Positions 1 to 11,702 are shown, numbered from the stretch's first letter. The stretch is 64,000 nucleotides of DNA from Enterobacter bugandensis (GCF_900324475.1 NZ_LT992502.1:2232001-2296000); one strand, 5' to 3'. The notes: a model not told the origin generated them from the letters alone. Program-made: numbers and translations.

Positions 1-2763
1 GCAGCCGCGACCAACGGCGTGGGCAATAGCGTCAGCAATACGGCGAACCTGCTGGTCGACACCGCGCTGCCGACCGTCACCATCAACACCGTGGCGGGTG
101 ATAACGTCATCAACGCGGCAGAAGTGGCGGCAGGCCAGACCATCACCGGTAAGGTGGCGAACGCGGAAGCCGGTAACACGGTGACGATGAACATTGGCGG
201 CAACAGCTACACCGCGACGGTGCAGAGCGACCTGACCTGGTCCGTGAGCGTGCCGGAGTCCGTCCTGACGGCCTTGGGCAACGGCGATTTGACCGTGTCG
301 GCGACCGTCACCAACGGCCACGGCAATACCGGCGCGGGCGAGCGCGAAATCGTTATAGACGCCAGCCTGCCGGGTCTGCGTATCAATACCGTGGCGGGCG
401 ATGATGTGATCAACAGCATCGAGCACGGACAGAACCTGATCGTCACCGGTTCCAGCGACGGGCTGGCGGCGGGCACCACGCTCACCGTGACCGTTAACGG
501 CAAAACTTATGCGGCCTCCGTGCTGGCGAACGGTACCTGGAGCGCGGCGATCCCGGCCGCAGACGTGGGTGCCCTGGCAGCAGGCGCGGTGACCGTCACC
601 GTGGCAGGCCAGAGCAGCGCGGGTAACCCGGTCTCCATCAGTCACGACGTCACCGTCGATCTGGCGGCCGTGGCGATCAGCATCGATGCGATCGCCACCG
701 ACGACGTGATTAACGCGGCGGAGAAAGGCGCGGATCTGGTGCTCTCGGGCAGCACCTCGAACGTGGAGGAAAACCAGACCGTCACAATCGCCTTCGGCGG
801 CAAAACCTACACCGCGAAAGTGGATGCCGACGGCAACTGGACGGCCACCGTGCCTTCCGCGGATCTCGCGGGCCTGAAGGACGGCGACGCCAGCGTGCAG
901 GTGAGCGTCACCAACGTGCACGGCAACAGCGCGACGGCAGGCCGCGAGTACAGCGTGGACGCGACCGCGCCGACCGTGACGATTGATACGGTGGCAGGTG
1001 ATAACGTGATTAACGGCAGCGAAGCGGCTGCGGGCGTGACCATCTCCGGCACCACCACGGCGGAAGCCGGGCAGACGGTCACCGTGACGCTGGGCGGCAA
1101 GAGCTATAGCGCTCAGGTGCAGCAGGGCGGTATCTGGAGCGTCAACGTGCCGGGCACCGACCTCTCCGCACTGGCCGATAACGGTTACACCCTGCAGGTC
1201 AGCGTGAGCGACGCCGCGGGTAACCCGGGCAGCGCGGGCAAAGCGATTACGCTTGATACCACACCGCCGTCCGTCAGCTTTAAGGCTGTGGCGGGCGATG
1301 ACGTCATCAACAGCGTGGAGCACGGGCAGGCGCAGATCGTGAGCGGAACGGCAACCGGCGCGAGCGTCGGCGATAAGCTGGTCATCACCATCGGTTCGAA
1401 CCAGTACACCACCACCGTTGACGCCAGCGGCAACTGGAGCGTGGGCGTTCCGGCCAGCGTGATTTCTGCCCTGACCGACGGCACCGTGACCATTAGCGCG
1501 ACCATTACCGACAGCGCGGGCAACAGCAGCACCCAGACTCACGATGTGGTGGTGAACACGGCTTCCGTGGCGCTGACGGTGAACACCCTCAGCGGTGACG
1601 ACGTCATCAACGCGACAGAAGCGGGTAGTTCGCTGGTGATTAACGGCTCCAGCGCCCAGTTCGCCAGCGGGACGCAGGTCACCGTGACGCTGAACGGCAA
1701 GACCTATACGGCCACCATCCAGAACGACGGCAGCTGGACGACCACCGTTCCGGCCGCAGACGTGGGTGCCCTGGCCGATGGCGCGAGCTATCAGGTATCC
1801 GTGTCGGCGCAGGACAGCGCGGGCAACAGCGCCTCGGCGACGCACGGCATCAGCGTGGATACCACCGCGCCTGTCGTGAGCATTGCGACGCTGTCGGGTG
1901 ACGACATGCTGAACGCGCTGGAAGCGCAGCAGCCGCTGACGGTACACGGGTCGTCCAGCGCGGAGGCGGGCCAGACCGTCACCGTGACGCTGGGCGGCAA
2001 AACCTACACTGCGCTTGTGGGCAGCGACGGCACCTGGACGCTCGATGTGCCGGCGGCAGATCTGGCTATCCTGAGCCAGGGGGCGCTGACGGTCACCGCT
2101 TCGGTCAACGACAAAGCCGGTAACGGCGGCCAGACCACGCACACCTTAACGGTGGATACCGCTGCGCCGACCGTGACCATCAGCACCGTGGCGGATGACG
2201 ATATCGTCAACAACGCGGAGCAGTTGGCGGGTCAGACCATCCGCGGCACCACCACGGCAGAACAGGGCCAGACGGTGACCGTTTCCTTCAGCGGGCACAG
2301 CTATCAGGCGACCGTCGGGGCGGACGGAACGTGGTCGGTCTTCGTGCCGGGGCGTGATTTCCTCGGCCTGAGCGACGGGGATTACACCATTACCGCGTCG
2401 GTAAGCGACAGGGCGGGCAATCCGGGTAGCGCAACGCATGACGTGACGCTGAACGGCGATGTCCCAACCATCACCATTAACACCTTTGCGCAGGACGATG
2501 TCGTCAACGCGGCCGAACACGGTACGCCGCTGGTCGTCAGCGGCACCACCGACGCGCCTGCGGGCCAGACGGTGACCATCACCCTGAACGGCAAAACCTA
2601 CGCGGCGACCGTGCAGAATGACGGCACCTGGAGCTACACGGTGGGCAGCGCAGACGTCACCGCGCTGGCAGACGGCGGTTCGTACGTGATTAAGGCGCAG
2701 GTCAGCAACGCCATCGGCAACAGCGGCAGCGATAACCACACCGTCACCGTCGATCTCACCGCG
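1..2763 (+). repeat. Nine tandem ~300-bp Ig-like coding repeats (type A)
   Basis: Each unit begins near a GDDVIN- or GDNVIN-like core, at roughly 91, 388, 690, 988, 1286, 1588, 1888, 2185 and 2485, so the period is 298-302 bp. Units end in a TVD/SVD.TAP hinge. They diverge in sequence but keep the G.TVTVTLGGKTY and DG.WT.TVPAAD strands. The array continues past the window start. Confidence 0.85.
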
Positions 2764-4335
2764 CCGTCGATGGGCATCAGCATTGATTCGCTGCAAAACG
2801 ACACCGGCCTGAGCGCGACGGATTTCATCACCAACGATAAGCAGGTAGTGGTCAACGGCTCCCTGACCGCGCAGCTCGGTAATAACGAGAAGGCGCAGAT
2901 CAGCCTCGACGGCGGCACCACTTGGATTGACCTGACGGTGACCGGCACCACGTGGCGCTACACCGATGGCCGCACCCTGACGGACGGTACGTATCAGTAC
3001 CAGGTACGGGTGATCGATAGCGCGGGCAACGTGGGGGCAACGGACAGCCAGGACGTGGTAATTGACCTGACGAAGCCTGCGGCAACGACCATTACCGTGG
3101 ATTCCGTCACCCAGGATACCGGCCTGTCCGGCAGCGACTTTATCACCAGCGACAACCAGATCAGCCTGAAAGGGACGCTCGGCGCGGCGCTGGGCAGCGG
3201 CGACCACGCGCAGATCAGCCTCGACGGCGGCGTCACCTGGACCGACGTCAGCGTGAGCGGCCTGACCTGGACCTACGTGGACGGTCGTACGCTGGCCGAC
3301 GGGGATTACAACTACCAGCTGCGCGTGATTGACGACGCGGGCAATATCAGCGCCACCGCCAGCCAGGTCGTGACGATTGATACGGTTGCGCCGGACGCCA
3401 GCAAAACGATCGCTATCGACAGCATCAGCGACGATACCGGCCTGAGCAGCAGCGACTTTATCACCAACGATACGTCCCTGACGCTGCACGGCTCGCTCGG
3501 CGCGACGCTGGCCGACGGCGAGTATGCCCAGATCAGCATCGACGGCGGCGTCACCTGGCAGAACGTGATTGTCACCGGCAACAGCTGGTACTACGTGGAC
3601 GGACGTACGCTGGGTAACCAGACCTATGACTACTACGTGCGCGTGGTGGATGCGGCGGGCAACGTGGGCGCCAGCGCCCATCAGCAGGTGACCGTCGATA
3701 CGGTCGCCCCGGATGCGGCGATTACGGTGACGGTGGATAACATCACCGTGGATACCGGCTTCGACAATAACGACTTCCTGACCAGTTCGACCTCGTACAC
3801 CCTGCATGGCACGCTTGGCGCAGAGTTAGGAGCGGGTGAGTACGTGCAGGTGAGCATGGACGGCGGCAGCACCTGGGTGTATGCCACGGTAAGCGGTACC
3901 CAGTGGCGCTATAACGACACGCGCACCCTGGCCGACGGCGATTACAGCTATCAGGTGCGGGTAGTCGATCAGGCGGGCAACGTCGGTGCCACTACCACCC
4001 AGACCGTGACGGTGGATACCCAGGCGCCGCAGTACGGCATCACCATCGACAGCATCAGCGATGATACCGGGCAGTCCGGGAGTGATTTCATCACTATGGA
4101 CACCACCCTGACCATCAACGGCTCGCTGGGCAGCGCGCTGGCGAGCGACGAACGGGTGCAGATCAGCCTCGACGGCGGGAATACCTGGTCAGACGCTACC
4201 GTCACTAACCAGCGCTGGAGCTATACGGATACCCGCAATCTGGCGGACGGGGATTACACCTACCAGGTGCGGATCATCGACCAGGCGGGCAACGTCGGCT
4301 CCACCGCCTCTCAGGTGGTGACGGTGGACACCACG
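2764..4335 (+). repeat. Five tandem ~315-bp Ig-like coding repeats (type B)
   Basis: Units begin near 2785, 3095, 3410, 3730 and 4035. Each has a DTG.S..DFIT core, then an AQISLDGG.TW strand, a W.Y.D.RTL.DG loop and a VRV.D.AGN..A end. This is a second bacterial Ig-like class within the same adhesin, distinct from the upstream GDDVIN class. Confidence 0.8.
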
Positions 4336-7087
4336 CCGCCAGCTACGGTAGGCACGGTGGTCAGCTATACCGACGGGGAAGGCGAGCGTCAGGGCACCTT
4401 TGGTAGCGCGGTGGCAACGGACGATAACGCACCGCTGATCAACGGTACGCTCAACCGCGCCCCTGAAGACGGCGAGATCGTCCAGCTATACCGCGACGGC
4501 GTTCTGCTCGGTCAGGTGACCATGAACGGCAGCGCAAGCTGGTCCTTCCAGGATAACGGCCTGAGCGATGGCAACCACACGTACATCGTGCGTGTGACCG
4601 ACAAAGCCGGTAACTACACGGAATCGGACGGCTTCGTGCTGAACGTTGATACCAGTATCCCGACCACCACGGCGGCGATTACCGCCCAGACCACCTCGGA
4701 TACCACCCCAATCGTCAGCGGTACCGTCTCCGCCGACCTGGTGAACGGTGAATACCTGGTGGTGACGGTGAACGGGAAAACCTACACCTCCCAGACGGGT
4801 GGTGCCGTAGTAGTCGACCCGGATCACAATACCTGGTACCTGCAGATCCCGGACGGCGATGCCCTGAGCGTGGCGGGCTACAGCGTGACGGCGCAGGTGA
4901 AGAGCAGCGCGGGTAACGGCAATACCACCGGTACGGCGACCGGCAGCCTGGTGATTGATACCACCTCGGTGAATACCGACTGGGCAACCACGGCGGGGAA
5001 CAGCAACAACTCCACCATGACCCTCGGCATGAACAGCAGCGGTCTGTGGAATATCATTGCGAACACTCAGGCTTACTCCAGTAGCGATAGCTCGACCTAT
5101 GCCGGCAATACGCTGACCAACACCCGCGGCTACTACGTGGTGAGCCAGACCGCCGCCGACTTTGACCGTAACGGCACGCAGGATATCTTCGCGACCGAGA
5201 ATACCTACGCCGGGTCTACTCAGGTGATGTGGACCTACGATGGCAGCACCTATAACGCCAGCCAGCTGGCGATGGGGACCACCATCTGGTACGGCGGCGT
5301 GATTGCGTACGATAAAACCGGCGATGGCTATCTGGATCTGGCTTACGGCGATGCCGGTATGGACTCACTGACCTACCTGGTGAACAACAACGGCGTTCTG
5401 TCGCCGGACGGCACCGGCGGGGAGGGCGGTTTCTACGGTCATTTCGACTCCGGGCGTGAAATCTCCGGCGTCGACCTGAACAACGACGGTACGGTGGATA
5501 TCGTTCAGCACACCAACCGCAGCGGCGCGTACTCGCTCACCGTGATCAACAACAATGGCAACGGCACGCTCTCCATCGGCCAGAACCTGACCAACGTGTT
5601 TGTGGTAAACGCCGCGAATACCACCACGGCGGCGTCTATGACGTGGGCGGATTTCAACGGTGATGGCTACATGGATCTGTACCTGGGCAGCAGCTACAAC
5701 AACAACGGCGGGGTGATCTACTACAACGACGGTACCGGGAAGCTCTCAACCACCAAGAGCGCGGTGGAAGCCTCTAACGCCACGGCGGGGTATCTCTCGG
5801 TGGCGGTGGACTGGAACGGGCGGGCAGATGGACATCGTCAAGCTCAGCACCTACGGCGGTTCACAGACGGCAACCCTGTTCACCAACAACGGCTACGGTT
5901 CCAGCTGGACCGCCAGCCTGCTTAAAACTGGCCTGGCCTACGCCACCGGCGTGGCGGCAGTGGACTACAACTGGGACGGCGCGAAGGATCTGCTGGTGTC
6001 GCAGCAGAACGGCAAGGTGGTGCTGGTGCAAAACAGCGCCAAAATTGCTGACGGTACCGCGATGCACCTGCACATTGTCGACAGCGAGGGCATCAATGCC
6101 TTCTACGGCAACACGGTCAATCTGTACAACGCCGCGGGCGTGTTGGTGGCTTCGCAGATCATTAACGCCCAGTCTGGTATTGGTTCGAACGATACCTCTG
6201 CGCTGGTGAGCTTCTACGGGCTGGATCCGAATGAAACCTATTCGGCCGAGATCCTGAAGATCACCAACGGCGTGTCGGATAACGTCACCTGGAGCGGTCT
6301 GGAAGCGGGCAACGGCAAAGAGGGCTACGTCCTGACGGCCGAAGCGGCCACCGGCGGCCACAGCGGGACCCTCACCGGGACCGGGTATAACGACACCTTT
6401 ATCGCAGAGGATGGCACCTATACCTACAACGGCTCCGGCGGCTGGAATACCCATTCCGACTACGACACCTGGAGCAACACCGGCGGGATGGACGTGGTGG
6501 ATTACCGCAATGCGACTTCCGGCGTAACCGTTGATTTGCGTCTCTCTACCGCGCAGGACACCGGGTTCGGTACGTCACGACTGCTCAACATTGAGGGCAT
6601 CAACGGCTCGAACTTCGACGACGTCATTACCGGCAACAGCGGTGATAACCAGTTCGAAGGCCGAGGCGGGAACGACACCTTCAATATCGGCAGCGGCGGT
6701 CACGATACGTTGCTCTACAAGCTGATCAACGCGTCGGACGCGACGGGCGGTAACGGTCACGACGTGGTGAACGGCTTCACCGTCGGCACCTGGGAAGGGA
6801 CCGCGGACACGGATCGTATTGACCTGCGCGATCTGCTCTCTGGCAGCGGCTATACCGGCACGGGCTCGGCGAGCTATGTGAACGGCGTGGCCACGCTGGA
6901 CAGCAGCGCGGGCAACATCACCGATTACGTCCGCGTGGTGCAGAACGGCAGCAATACCGAAATCCAGGTGGATCTGGACGGTACCGGCGGCCAGTTCTCG
7001 CCAACCACCCTGGTGACGCTGAACGGCGTGCAGACGGACCTGGCGACGCTGCTGGCGAATCATCAGCTGTTAATTGCGTAAACCAAC

Positions 7088-7116
7088 GCCGCGGGGAGTA
7101 ATCCTCGCGGCCTTTT
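7088..7116 (+). terminator. Intrinsic terminator after the adhesin gene
   Basis: Arms 7088-7097 and 7102-7111 (gccgcgggga / tcctcgcggc, one mismatch) enclose the loop gtaa and are followed by ctttt. It lies between the adhesin stop and the transporter gene, so it may attenuate transcription and keep secretion genes below adhesin level. Confidence 0.65.
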
Positions 7117-7153
7117 GGCGTTTCTTTACACGAATGGCGTTAACCCGGAGATT

Positions 7154-9331
7154 ATGAAGACACATCCACAGTACGAACCCTGGCTGCAGGGCATGCTCAT
7201 CATCGCGAAGCACTACCGGCTGGACTTTTCGGTGGAGCACGTTCGGGTCACGATTAACCATGAAAGTCAGTCTCCGCGCCAGCTGGTGCTGGAGGAGATG
7301 GCGCGCCAGCTAGGGCTGGGAATGCGCGTGGCGACGGATGCAACATCTCTCGATCCGTGGCGCCTGCCGCTGCTGGCGGAATTCACTGGCGGTCAAATCG
7401 CGGTCATTAACCGCATGGACAACGAAGGCAACGTCAGCCTGCAGTTCAGCGGCGACGGCGGGCTGGAGACGACGCTAACGCGGGACGCGCTCGGCTCACG
7501 GTTGAAAACGCTGCTGGTGCTGCGCCCGCTAGAGTCCACGCCGGATGCCCGCGTGGACGACTACATCAAACCGTATGAGAAAAACTGGTTCTGGCAGCTG
7601 GCGCTGAAGGATTGGCGCCGCTACAGCGACATCATGCTGGTGGCGCTGGTCGCTAACGTGCTGGCGCTCTCCGGCATGGTTTTCTCCATGCAGGTGTACG
7701 ACAGGGTGGTGCCGTCGCAGTCGGAGGCCACGCTGTGGGTGCTGTTTGGCGGCGTCATGCTCGCCATCGTGTTTGAATTCATCATGCGCATGCTGCGCGT
7801 GCATATTTCGGACGTGGTGGGGAAACGCGCCGACCTGCGCATCTCAGAACGCGTCTTTGCTCACGCGCTGCGAATTAAAAACGGGGCGCGCTCCAAATCA
7901 ACCGGATCGTTTATCGCCCAGATCCGCGAGCTGGAGTCGGTGCGCGAGCTCATCACCTCGACCACCATTGCGGCGATCTCCGACCTGCCGTTCTTCCTGC
8001 TGTTCGTCTTTATTCTGTGGATGATTGGCGGCCCACTGGTGCTGGTAGTCCTGCTCGCCGTGCCGCTGCTGCTTATTCCGGGCCTGCTGGTGCAGCGCCC
8101 GCTGGGGAAACTCTCCAGCGAAGGGATGCGTGAATCCGCCATTCGTAACGCGACGCTGGTGGAGGCGGTGCAGGGCATTGAAGACATCAAGCTGATGCGC
8201 GCCGAGCAGCGTTTCCAGAACCAGTGGAACAACACCAACGACGTGGCCGCCAGCGTCGGCATGAAGCAGCGCTGGCTGACGGGGCTGCTGTTGACCTGGA
8301 CCCAGGAGGTGCAGTCCATCGTCTATGCGGTGGTCCTGCTGGTGGGCTGTTACCTGGTCATCAGCGGCGACATGACCACCGGTGCGCTGGTGGGAACCTC
8401 GATTCTTGCGTCTCGCACCATCGCGCCGCTGTCGCAGATTTCTGGCGTGCTGTCGCGCTGGCAGTCGGCAAAGGTGGCCCGAAAGGGGCTGGACGACCTG
8501 ATGCAGCGCCCGATTGACGATCCGCAGCACGGGAAGAAGGTGCATAAAGCGCACCTGCGCGGGGATTACCGGCTGGAAGACGTCGGCTTCTACTATGACG
8601 AGGAAGAGAAACTCACCGTGCTGAACATCGGCAAACTGCACATTCGCGCCGGTGAGCGCGTGGCGGTGCTCGGGCGTAACGGCTCCGGTAAAAGCACGCT
8701 GCTGCAGCTTCTGGCGGGCATGCAGGAGCCGCAGCAGGGGAGCATTCTGCTGGACGATATTGCTCTCAATCATCTGGACCCGGCCGACCTGCGTCGCGAC
8801 ATGCAGCTGCTTAGCCAGCAGGCGCGGCTGTTCTTTGGCTCCGTGCGGGACAATATCCTGATGGGGAACCCGCTCGCCACCGACGATGAAATTCATCAGG
8901 CGCTGGTCAATAGCGGCGCGCTGGAGTATGTGCGTAAGCAGAAAATGGGGCTGAACACCATCATCAACGAGGGCGGAACGGGCCTCTCCGGCGGACAGCG
9001 TCAGGCGCTGCTGCTGGCGCGCGCGCTGATCACTGCCCCGAATATCCTGCTGCTGGATGAGCCTACCGCCTGGCTGGACGAGATGAGCGAGAAGCAGTTT
9101 ATTCAGCATCTTCACAAATGGCTGGGTAAGCGCCGGACGCTGGTGGTAGCAACCCATCGCCTGCCGATTCTGGATTTGGTCGACCGCATTATTGTGCTGG
9201 AAAACGGCAAGGTGGTGATGGACGGTCCACGCGACGCGATCCTGCATCAGCACGGGCTGGCGCCGCAAAAGGCGGCACAGCGCACCGTGACCATGAAGCC
9301 GGCGGCTGTTGCAGAGGAGGGGGCGGCATGA
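7154..9331 (+). CDS. Type I secretion ABC transporter/permease (LssB/BapC-like)
   Basis: Inner-membrane ATPase-permease of a type I secretion system, expected to export the upstream adhesin. The 725-residue protein has an N-terminal C39-peptidase-like domain (about 1-130) without an obvious catalytic Cys, as in LapB/LssB-type exporters of non-cleaved adhesins. A six-helix transmembrane domain (about 155-430) follows, then an ATPase domain with Walker A GRNGSGKST, signature LSGGQ and Walker B ILLLDEP. I chose the ATG at 7154 because ggag sits just upstream; an in-frame ATG at 7115 overlaps the terminator. It overlaps the next gene by 4 bases (ATGA), so the two are translationally coupled. Confidence 0.92.
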   Translation: MKTHPQYEPWLQGMLIIAKHYRLDFSVEHVRVTINHESQSPRQLVLEEMARQLGLGMRVATDATSLDPWRLPLLAEFTGGQIAVINRMDNEGNVSLQFSGDGGLETTLTRDALGSRLKTLLVLRPLESTPDARVDDYIKPYEKNWFWQLALKDWRRYSDIMLVALVANVLALSGMVFSMQVYDRVVPSQSEATLWVLFGGVMLAIVFEFIMRMLRVHISDVVGKRADLRISERVFAHALRIKNGARSKSTGSFIAQIRELESVRELITSTTIAAISDLPFFLLFVFILWMIGGPLVLVVLLAVPLLLIPGLLVQRPLGKLSSEGMRESAIRNATLVEAVQGIEDIKLMRAEQRFQNQWNNTNDVAASVGMKQRWLTGLLLTWTQEVQSIVYAVVLLVGCYLVISGDMTTGALVGTSILASRTIAPLSQISGVLSRWQSAKVARKGLDDLMQRPIDDPQHGKKVHKAHLRGDYRLEDVGFYYDEEEKLTVLNIGKLHIRAGERVAVLGRNGSGKSTLLQLLAGMQEPQQGSILLDDIALNHLDPADLRRDMQLLSQQARLFFGSVRDNILMGNPLATDDEIHQALVNSGALEYVRKQKMGLNTIINEGGTGLSGGQRQALLLARALITAPNILLLDEPTAWLDEMSEKQFIQHLHKWLGKRRTLVVATHRLPILDLVDRIIVLENGKVVMDGPRDAILHQHGLAPQKAAQRTVTMKPAAVAEEGAA

Positions 9332-10503
9332 ACGATTTCTCCCGTTATAACAGCCGTCTGAAAGAGCCGCTCCTGCCGCGATCCTCGCTGGTGGCATGGT
9401 CGCTGTTCGCCCTGCTGGCGGTGTTTATCGCCTGGGCGAGCCTGTTCCAGCTGGACGAAGTCACGACCGGCAGCGGCAAGGTGATCCCGTCCTCCCATGA
9501 GCAGGTGATTCAGTCCCTGGAAGGGGGGATTATCCATAGCCTGCTGGTTCGCGAAGGCGATATCGTTGAGCGCGGTCAGCAGCTGGCACAGCTTGACCGG
9601 ACTAAGACCGAGTCCAGCGTGCTGGAGAGCGAGTCTCGTCTGAACGCGGCGCTGGCAACGGCTGCGCGACTGAAGGCCGAAGTTAACGACACGGAACTCG
9701 CGTTTCCCGAGGAACTGGACGATGACGTTGAGCTGGTCAAACAGGAAACGGCGCTCTATCAGTCCCGTCGCGAGAGCCTTGAAAAAGGGCTGGCCGGCTT
9801 ACGTCAGGGCGCCGAGCTGGTGCAGCGCGAGCTGTCGTTGACCCGTCCGCTGGTGACCCAGGGGGCGGCCAGCAAGGTTGAGGTGTTACGTCTTGAGCGT
9901 CAAAAAAATGAGCTTGAGAATAAAATCACCGAGATGAAAAATCAGTATTACGTCCGCGCCCGTGAAGAGCTGGCGAAAGCCAACGCGGAGATTGAAGCCC
10001 AGCGTTCGGTGATGAAAGGGCGTGAGGACTCCCTGACCCGGCTGACCTTCAACGCGCCGGTACGTGGGATTGTGAAGGATATTGACGTGACGACCGTGGG
10101 CGGCGTTATTCCCCCGAACGGCAAGCTGATGAGCCTGGTCCCGCTGGACGACCAGATGGTGGTTGAGGCGAAAATCTCGCCGCGCGATGTCGCGTTTATC
10201 CACCCCGGCCAGAAAGCGCTGGTGAAAATTACGGCCTATGACTACTCCATCTATGGCGGGCTGGAGGGCGAGGTGACCATGATTTCGCCGGACACCCTGC
10301 AGGACGAGGTGAAAAGAGATGTCTACTACTACCGCGTCTATATCCGCACCGACAGTAACCACCTGACCAATAAGCAGGGCAAAGACTTTCCGGTCTTTCC
10401 AGGGATGATTGCAACGGTAGATATTAAAACCGGCAGCAAAACCATCCTGGATTATCTGTTGAAACCGCTGAACAAGGCAAAAGAGGCGCTGCGCGAAAGA
10501 TAA
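9328..10503 (+). CDS. Type I secretion membrane-fusion (adaptor) protein, HlyD family
   Basis: Periplasmic adaptor linking the ABC transporter to an outer-membrane TolC-like channel. The 391 residues show a short cytoplasmic N-terminus, one membrane helix (about 22-42), a lipoyl-like segment around GGIIHSLLVREGDIV, a long coiled-coil hairpin (about 95-235, rich in E/L/R/K), and a C-terminal beta-barrel region with the family motif RLTFNAPVRGIVKDI. The start codon overlaps the stop of the ABC gene. No TolC-like partner gene follows. It must lie upstream of the window or be supplied by housekeeping TolC. Confidence 0.93.
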   Translation: MNDFSRYNSRLKEPLLPRSSLVAWSLFALLAVFIAWASLFQLDEVTTGSGKVIPSSHEQVIQSLEGGIIHSLLVREGDIVERGQQLAQLDRTKTESSVLESESRLNAALATAARLKAEVNDTELAFPEELDDDVELVKQETALYQSRRESLEKGLAGLRQGAELVQRELSLTRPLVTQGAASKVEVLRLERQKNELENKITEMKNQYYVRAREELAKANAEIEAQRSVMKGREDSLTRLTFNAPVRGIVKDIDVTTVGGVIPPNGKLMSLVPLDDQMVVEAKISPRDVAFIHPGQKALVKITAYDYSIYGGLEGEVTMISPDTLQDEVKRDVYYYRVYIRTDSNHLTNKQGKDFPVFPGMIATVDIKTGSKTILDYLLKPLNKAKEALRER

Positions 10504-10507
10504 AGAT

Positions 10508-10534
10508 TGGCGTTCGGGATACCGAACGCCATTT
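10508..10534. terminator. Bidirectional intrinsic terminator between convergent genes
   Basis: Perfect 10-bp arms tggcgttcgg (10508-10517) and ccgaacgcca (10522-10531) around loop gata, followed by ttt. It lies between the convergent hlyD-type gene and the regulator ending at 10538, and can serve both strands. Confidence 0.75.
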
Positions 10535-10537
10535 GTA

Positions 10538-11488
10538 TTATACCGTTGACGTTACGTTGTTTGGGTGGCGTCGCTCCTTCGGCACCACGTTAATGTAATG
10601 AGTAACATAGGCGAAATATAATCCGGCATAGTTTTCGACCAGTTCGAAAAACGCCGGATACACCGACAGGCGACCGTCACCACGATCTTTAAGATAACCT
10701 GCCTCATGCGCCGATTTGATAATCCGGTTGACGTGGATCCGGGAGACAAAGAATTCTTTAGCGAGCGTGCTGGCGGAGTATTGAATAACCGCGCCGTGGG
10801 CGGATTTGTTTTTTATGGCCTGCAGGTAAAGATACAGCATAATCATGCGGCCTCCATCCTTATCAATAAATAACCCCACTTCCGGTAAAACTTTTCTGAA
10901 CGTTAATCCCCGAAAAAGATATTCTGCCGCGCGGCGGAAGAAATTATTTCTCAATGTGTCATTATCCAGCAGGTTTACATCAATATTAAACGTCGGGTAA
11001 AGAATGCTGACGGGTAAAAATGCACCGGACATATAGCGTTTGAGTTCATTCAATCCTTTTTCGGTTGGGGCAATTCTCGTTTTTCGCCGGTCTTCCGTAC
11101 AGCGCCAGGTCCTGATGCGTCCCGTGGTTCTGAGTAACGTAATGATCGCAATAACGCTGTTGGGGCTGGCTATTTTATAGCGGGAACATAACTCTTTTAT
11201 CTCTGAGACGGATTCGGCCTGATTGCCAAATATAAAACAACACATGGAAAGAATAATGTTAAACCGTGATTCCTGAAGCATTGTCTTGTAGAACAAGGGT
11301 TGTTTTTTGTAGATGGCGTCATTGATTGTGTAGTGCTCTAATATTGCCTCACTAAACCGCGGGTTGCTTTTTATAACATCCCTTCGATGTAGCAAGGCCC
11401 TGGATGAGATGTGATTATCCATAGCATTTTTCTCGTATTTGATGAGCCGATAGATGAAGTATCCAGCCTTCTTTTTCGGAATTTTCAT
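10538..11488 (-). CDS. Unrecognised winged-helix-like regulator next to the adhesin secretion operon
   Basis: I do not recognise a named family. The 316-residue protein looks soluble and probably has two DNA-binding segments: a MarR-like region (about 90-165, with an ARG-rich RTWRCTEDRRKTRIAPTEKGL wing-like part) and a C-terminal helix-turn-helix (about 225-285, around STLAKEFFVSRIHVNRIIKSA). The G+C content is visibly lower than in the secretion genes, which hints at transfer. It converges on the secretion operon and diverges from the LuxR/EAL gene, so control of adhesin production is a reasonable guess. The start is uncertain: 11488 has a weak cagg, while the in-frame ATG at 11422 (MDNHISS) has gag upstream. 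Confidence 0.7.
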   Translation of the reverse strand: MKIPKKKAGYFIYRLIKYEKNAMDNHISSRALLHRRDVIKSNPRFSEAILEHYTINDAIYKKQPLFYKTMLQESRFNIILSMCCFIFGNQAESVSEIKELCSRYKIASPNSVIAIITLLRTTGRIRTWRCTEDRRKTRIAPTEKGLNELKRYMSGAFLPVSILYPTFNIDVNLLDNDTLRNNFFRRAAEYLFRGLTFRKVLPEVGLFIDKDGGRMIMLYLYLQAIKNKSAHGAVIQYSASTLAKEFFVSRIHVNRIIKSAHEAGYLKDRGDGRLSVYPAFFELVENYAGLYFAYVTHYINVVPKERRHPNNVTSTV

Positions 11489-11702
11489 TATACCTGAGAA
11501 AAAGTGGCTTGCGGTCGGTATTTTAAAAGAAATATAGAGTTATATTTATGCGTGGAAAAGGGTGATTAACGCAAAGATGTTACAGTGCATGGCGTTGATA
11601 ACAGTATCTTAACCTGATGGTGTATTGTAAAATTATTATACACACCGCTGTTGGTTTACATACTCATAATAATAATGGCGCTTTCGTGCCCAGGAGCAGG
11701 TT

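Larger units (their letters stand above)
1..7081 (+). pseudogene. Giant BapA-like Ig-repeat adhesin secreted by type I system; 5' end outside window, frameshifted
   Basis: The reading frame is open from base 1, so the start lies upstream. The product is a surface or biofilm adhesin: nine ~100-residue Ig-like repeats with a GDDVIN core, five ~105-residue repeats with DTGLS..DFIT and SLDGG.TW cores, two further Ig-like units (about 4340-4975), an FG-GAP-like stretch with D.N.DG motifs (about 5130-6000), and a C-terminal RTX-like part (GGNDTFNIGSGGHD, near 6663-6705) typical of type I secretion targets. Frame 1 carries the protein to about 5820, then runs into unrelated residues and stops at 5925. 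The homologous sequence continues in frame 2 (MDIVKLSTYGG) from 5828 to 7081. A 2-base loss at a WNGDGQMD-like motif explains this. If real, the truncated product loses its secretion signal; an assembly error is equally possible. The secretion genes follow directly. Confidence 0.85.

Noticed and set aside
2146..3807. Long open frame on the minus strand (about 553 codons) inside the adhesin gene
   Set aside because: It mirrors the repetitive high-G+C coding strand, has low-complexity arginine/valine/aspartate-rich translation and no ribosome site. A codon artefact.
1..4335. Possible CRISPR or non-coding tandem repeat array
   Set aside because: The period is about 300 bp, in frame, and translates into diverged Ig-like domains.
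7898..9397. Minus-strand open frame of about 499 codons opposite the ABC transporter
   Set aside because: Antisense to a clear ABC transporter with all motifs; translation is His/Arg/Gln-rich and unlike any protein.
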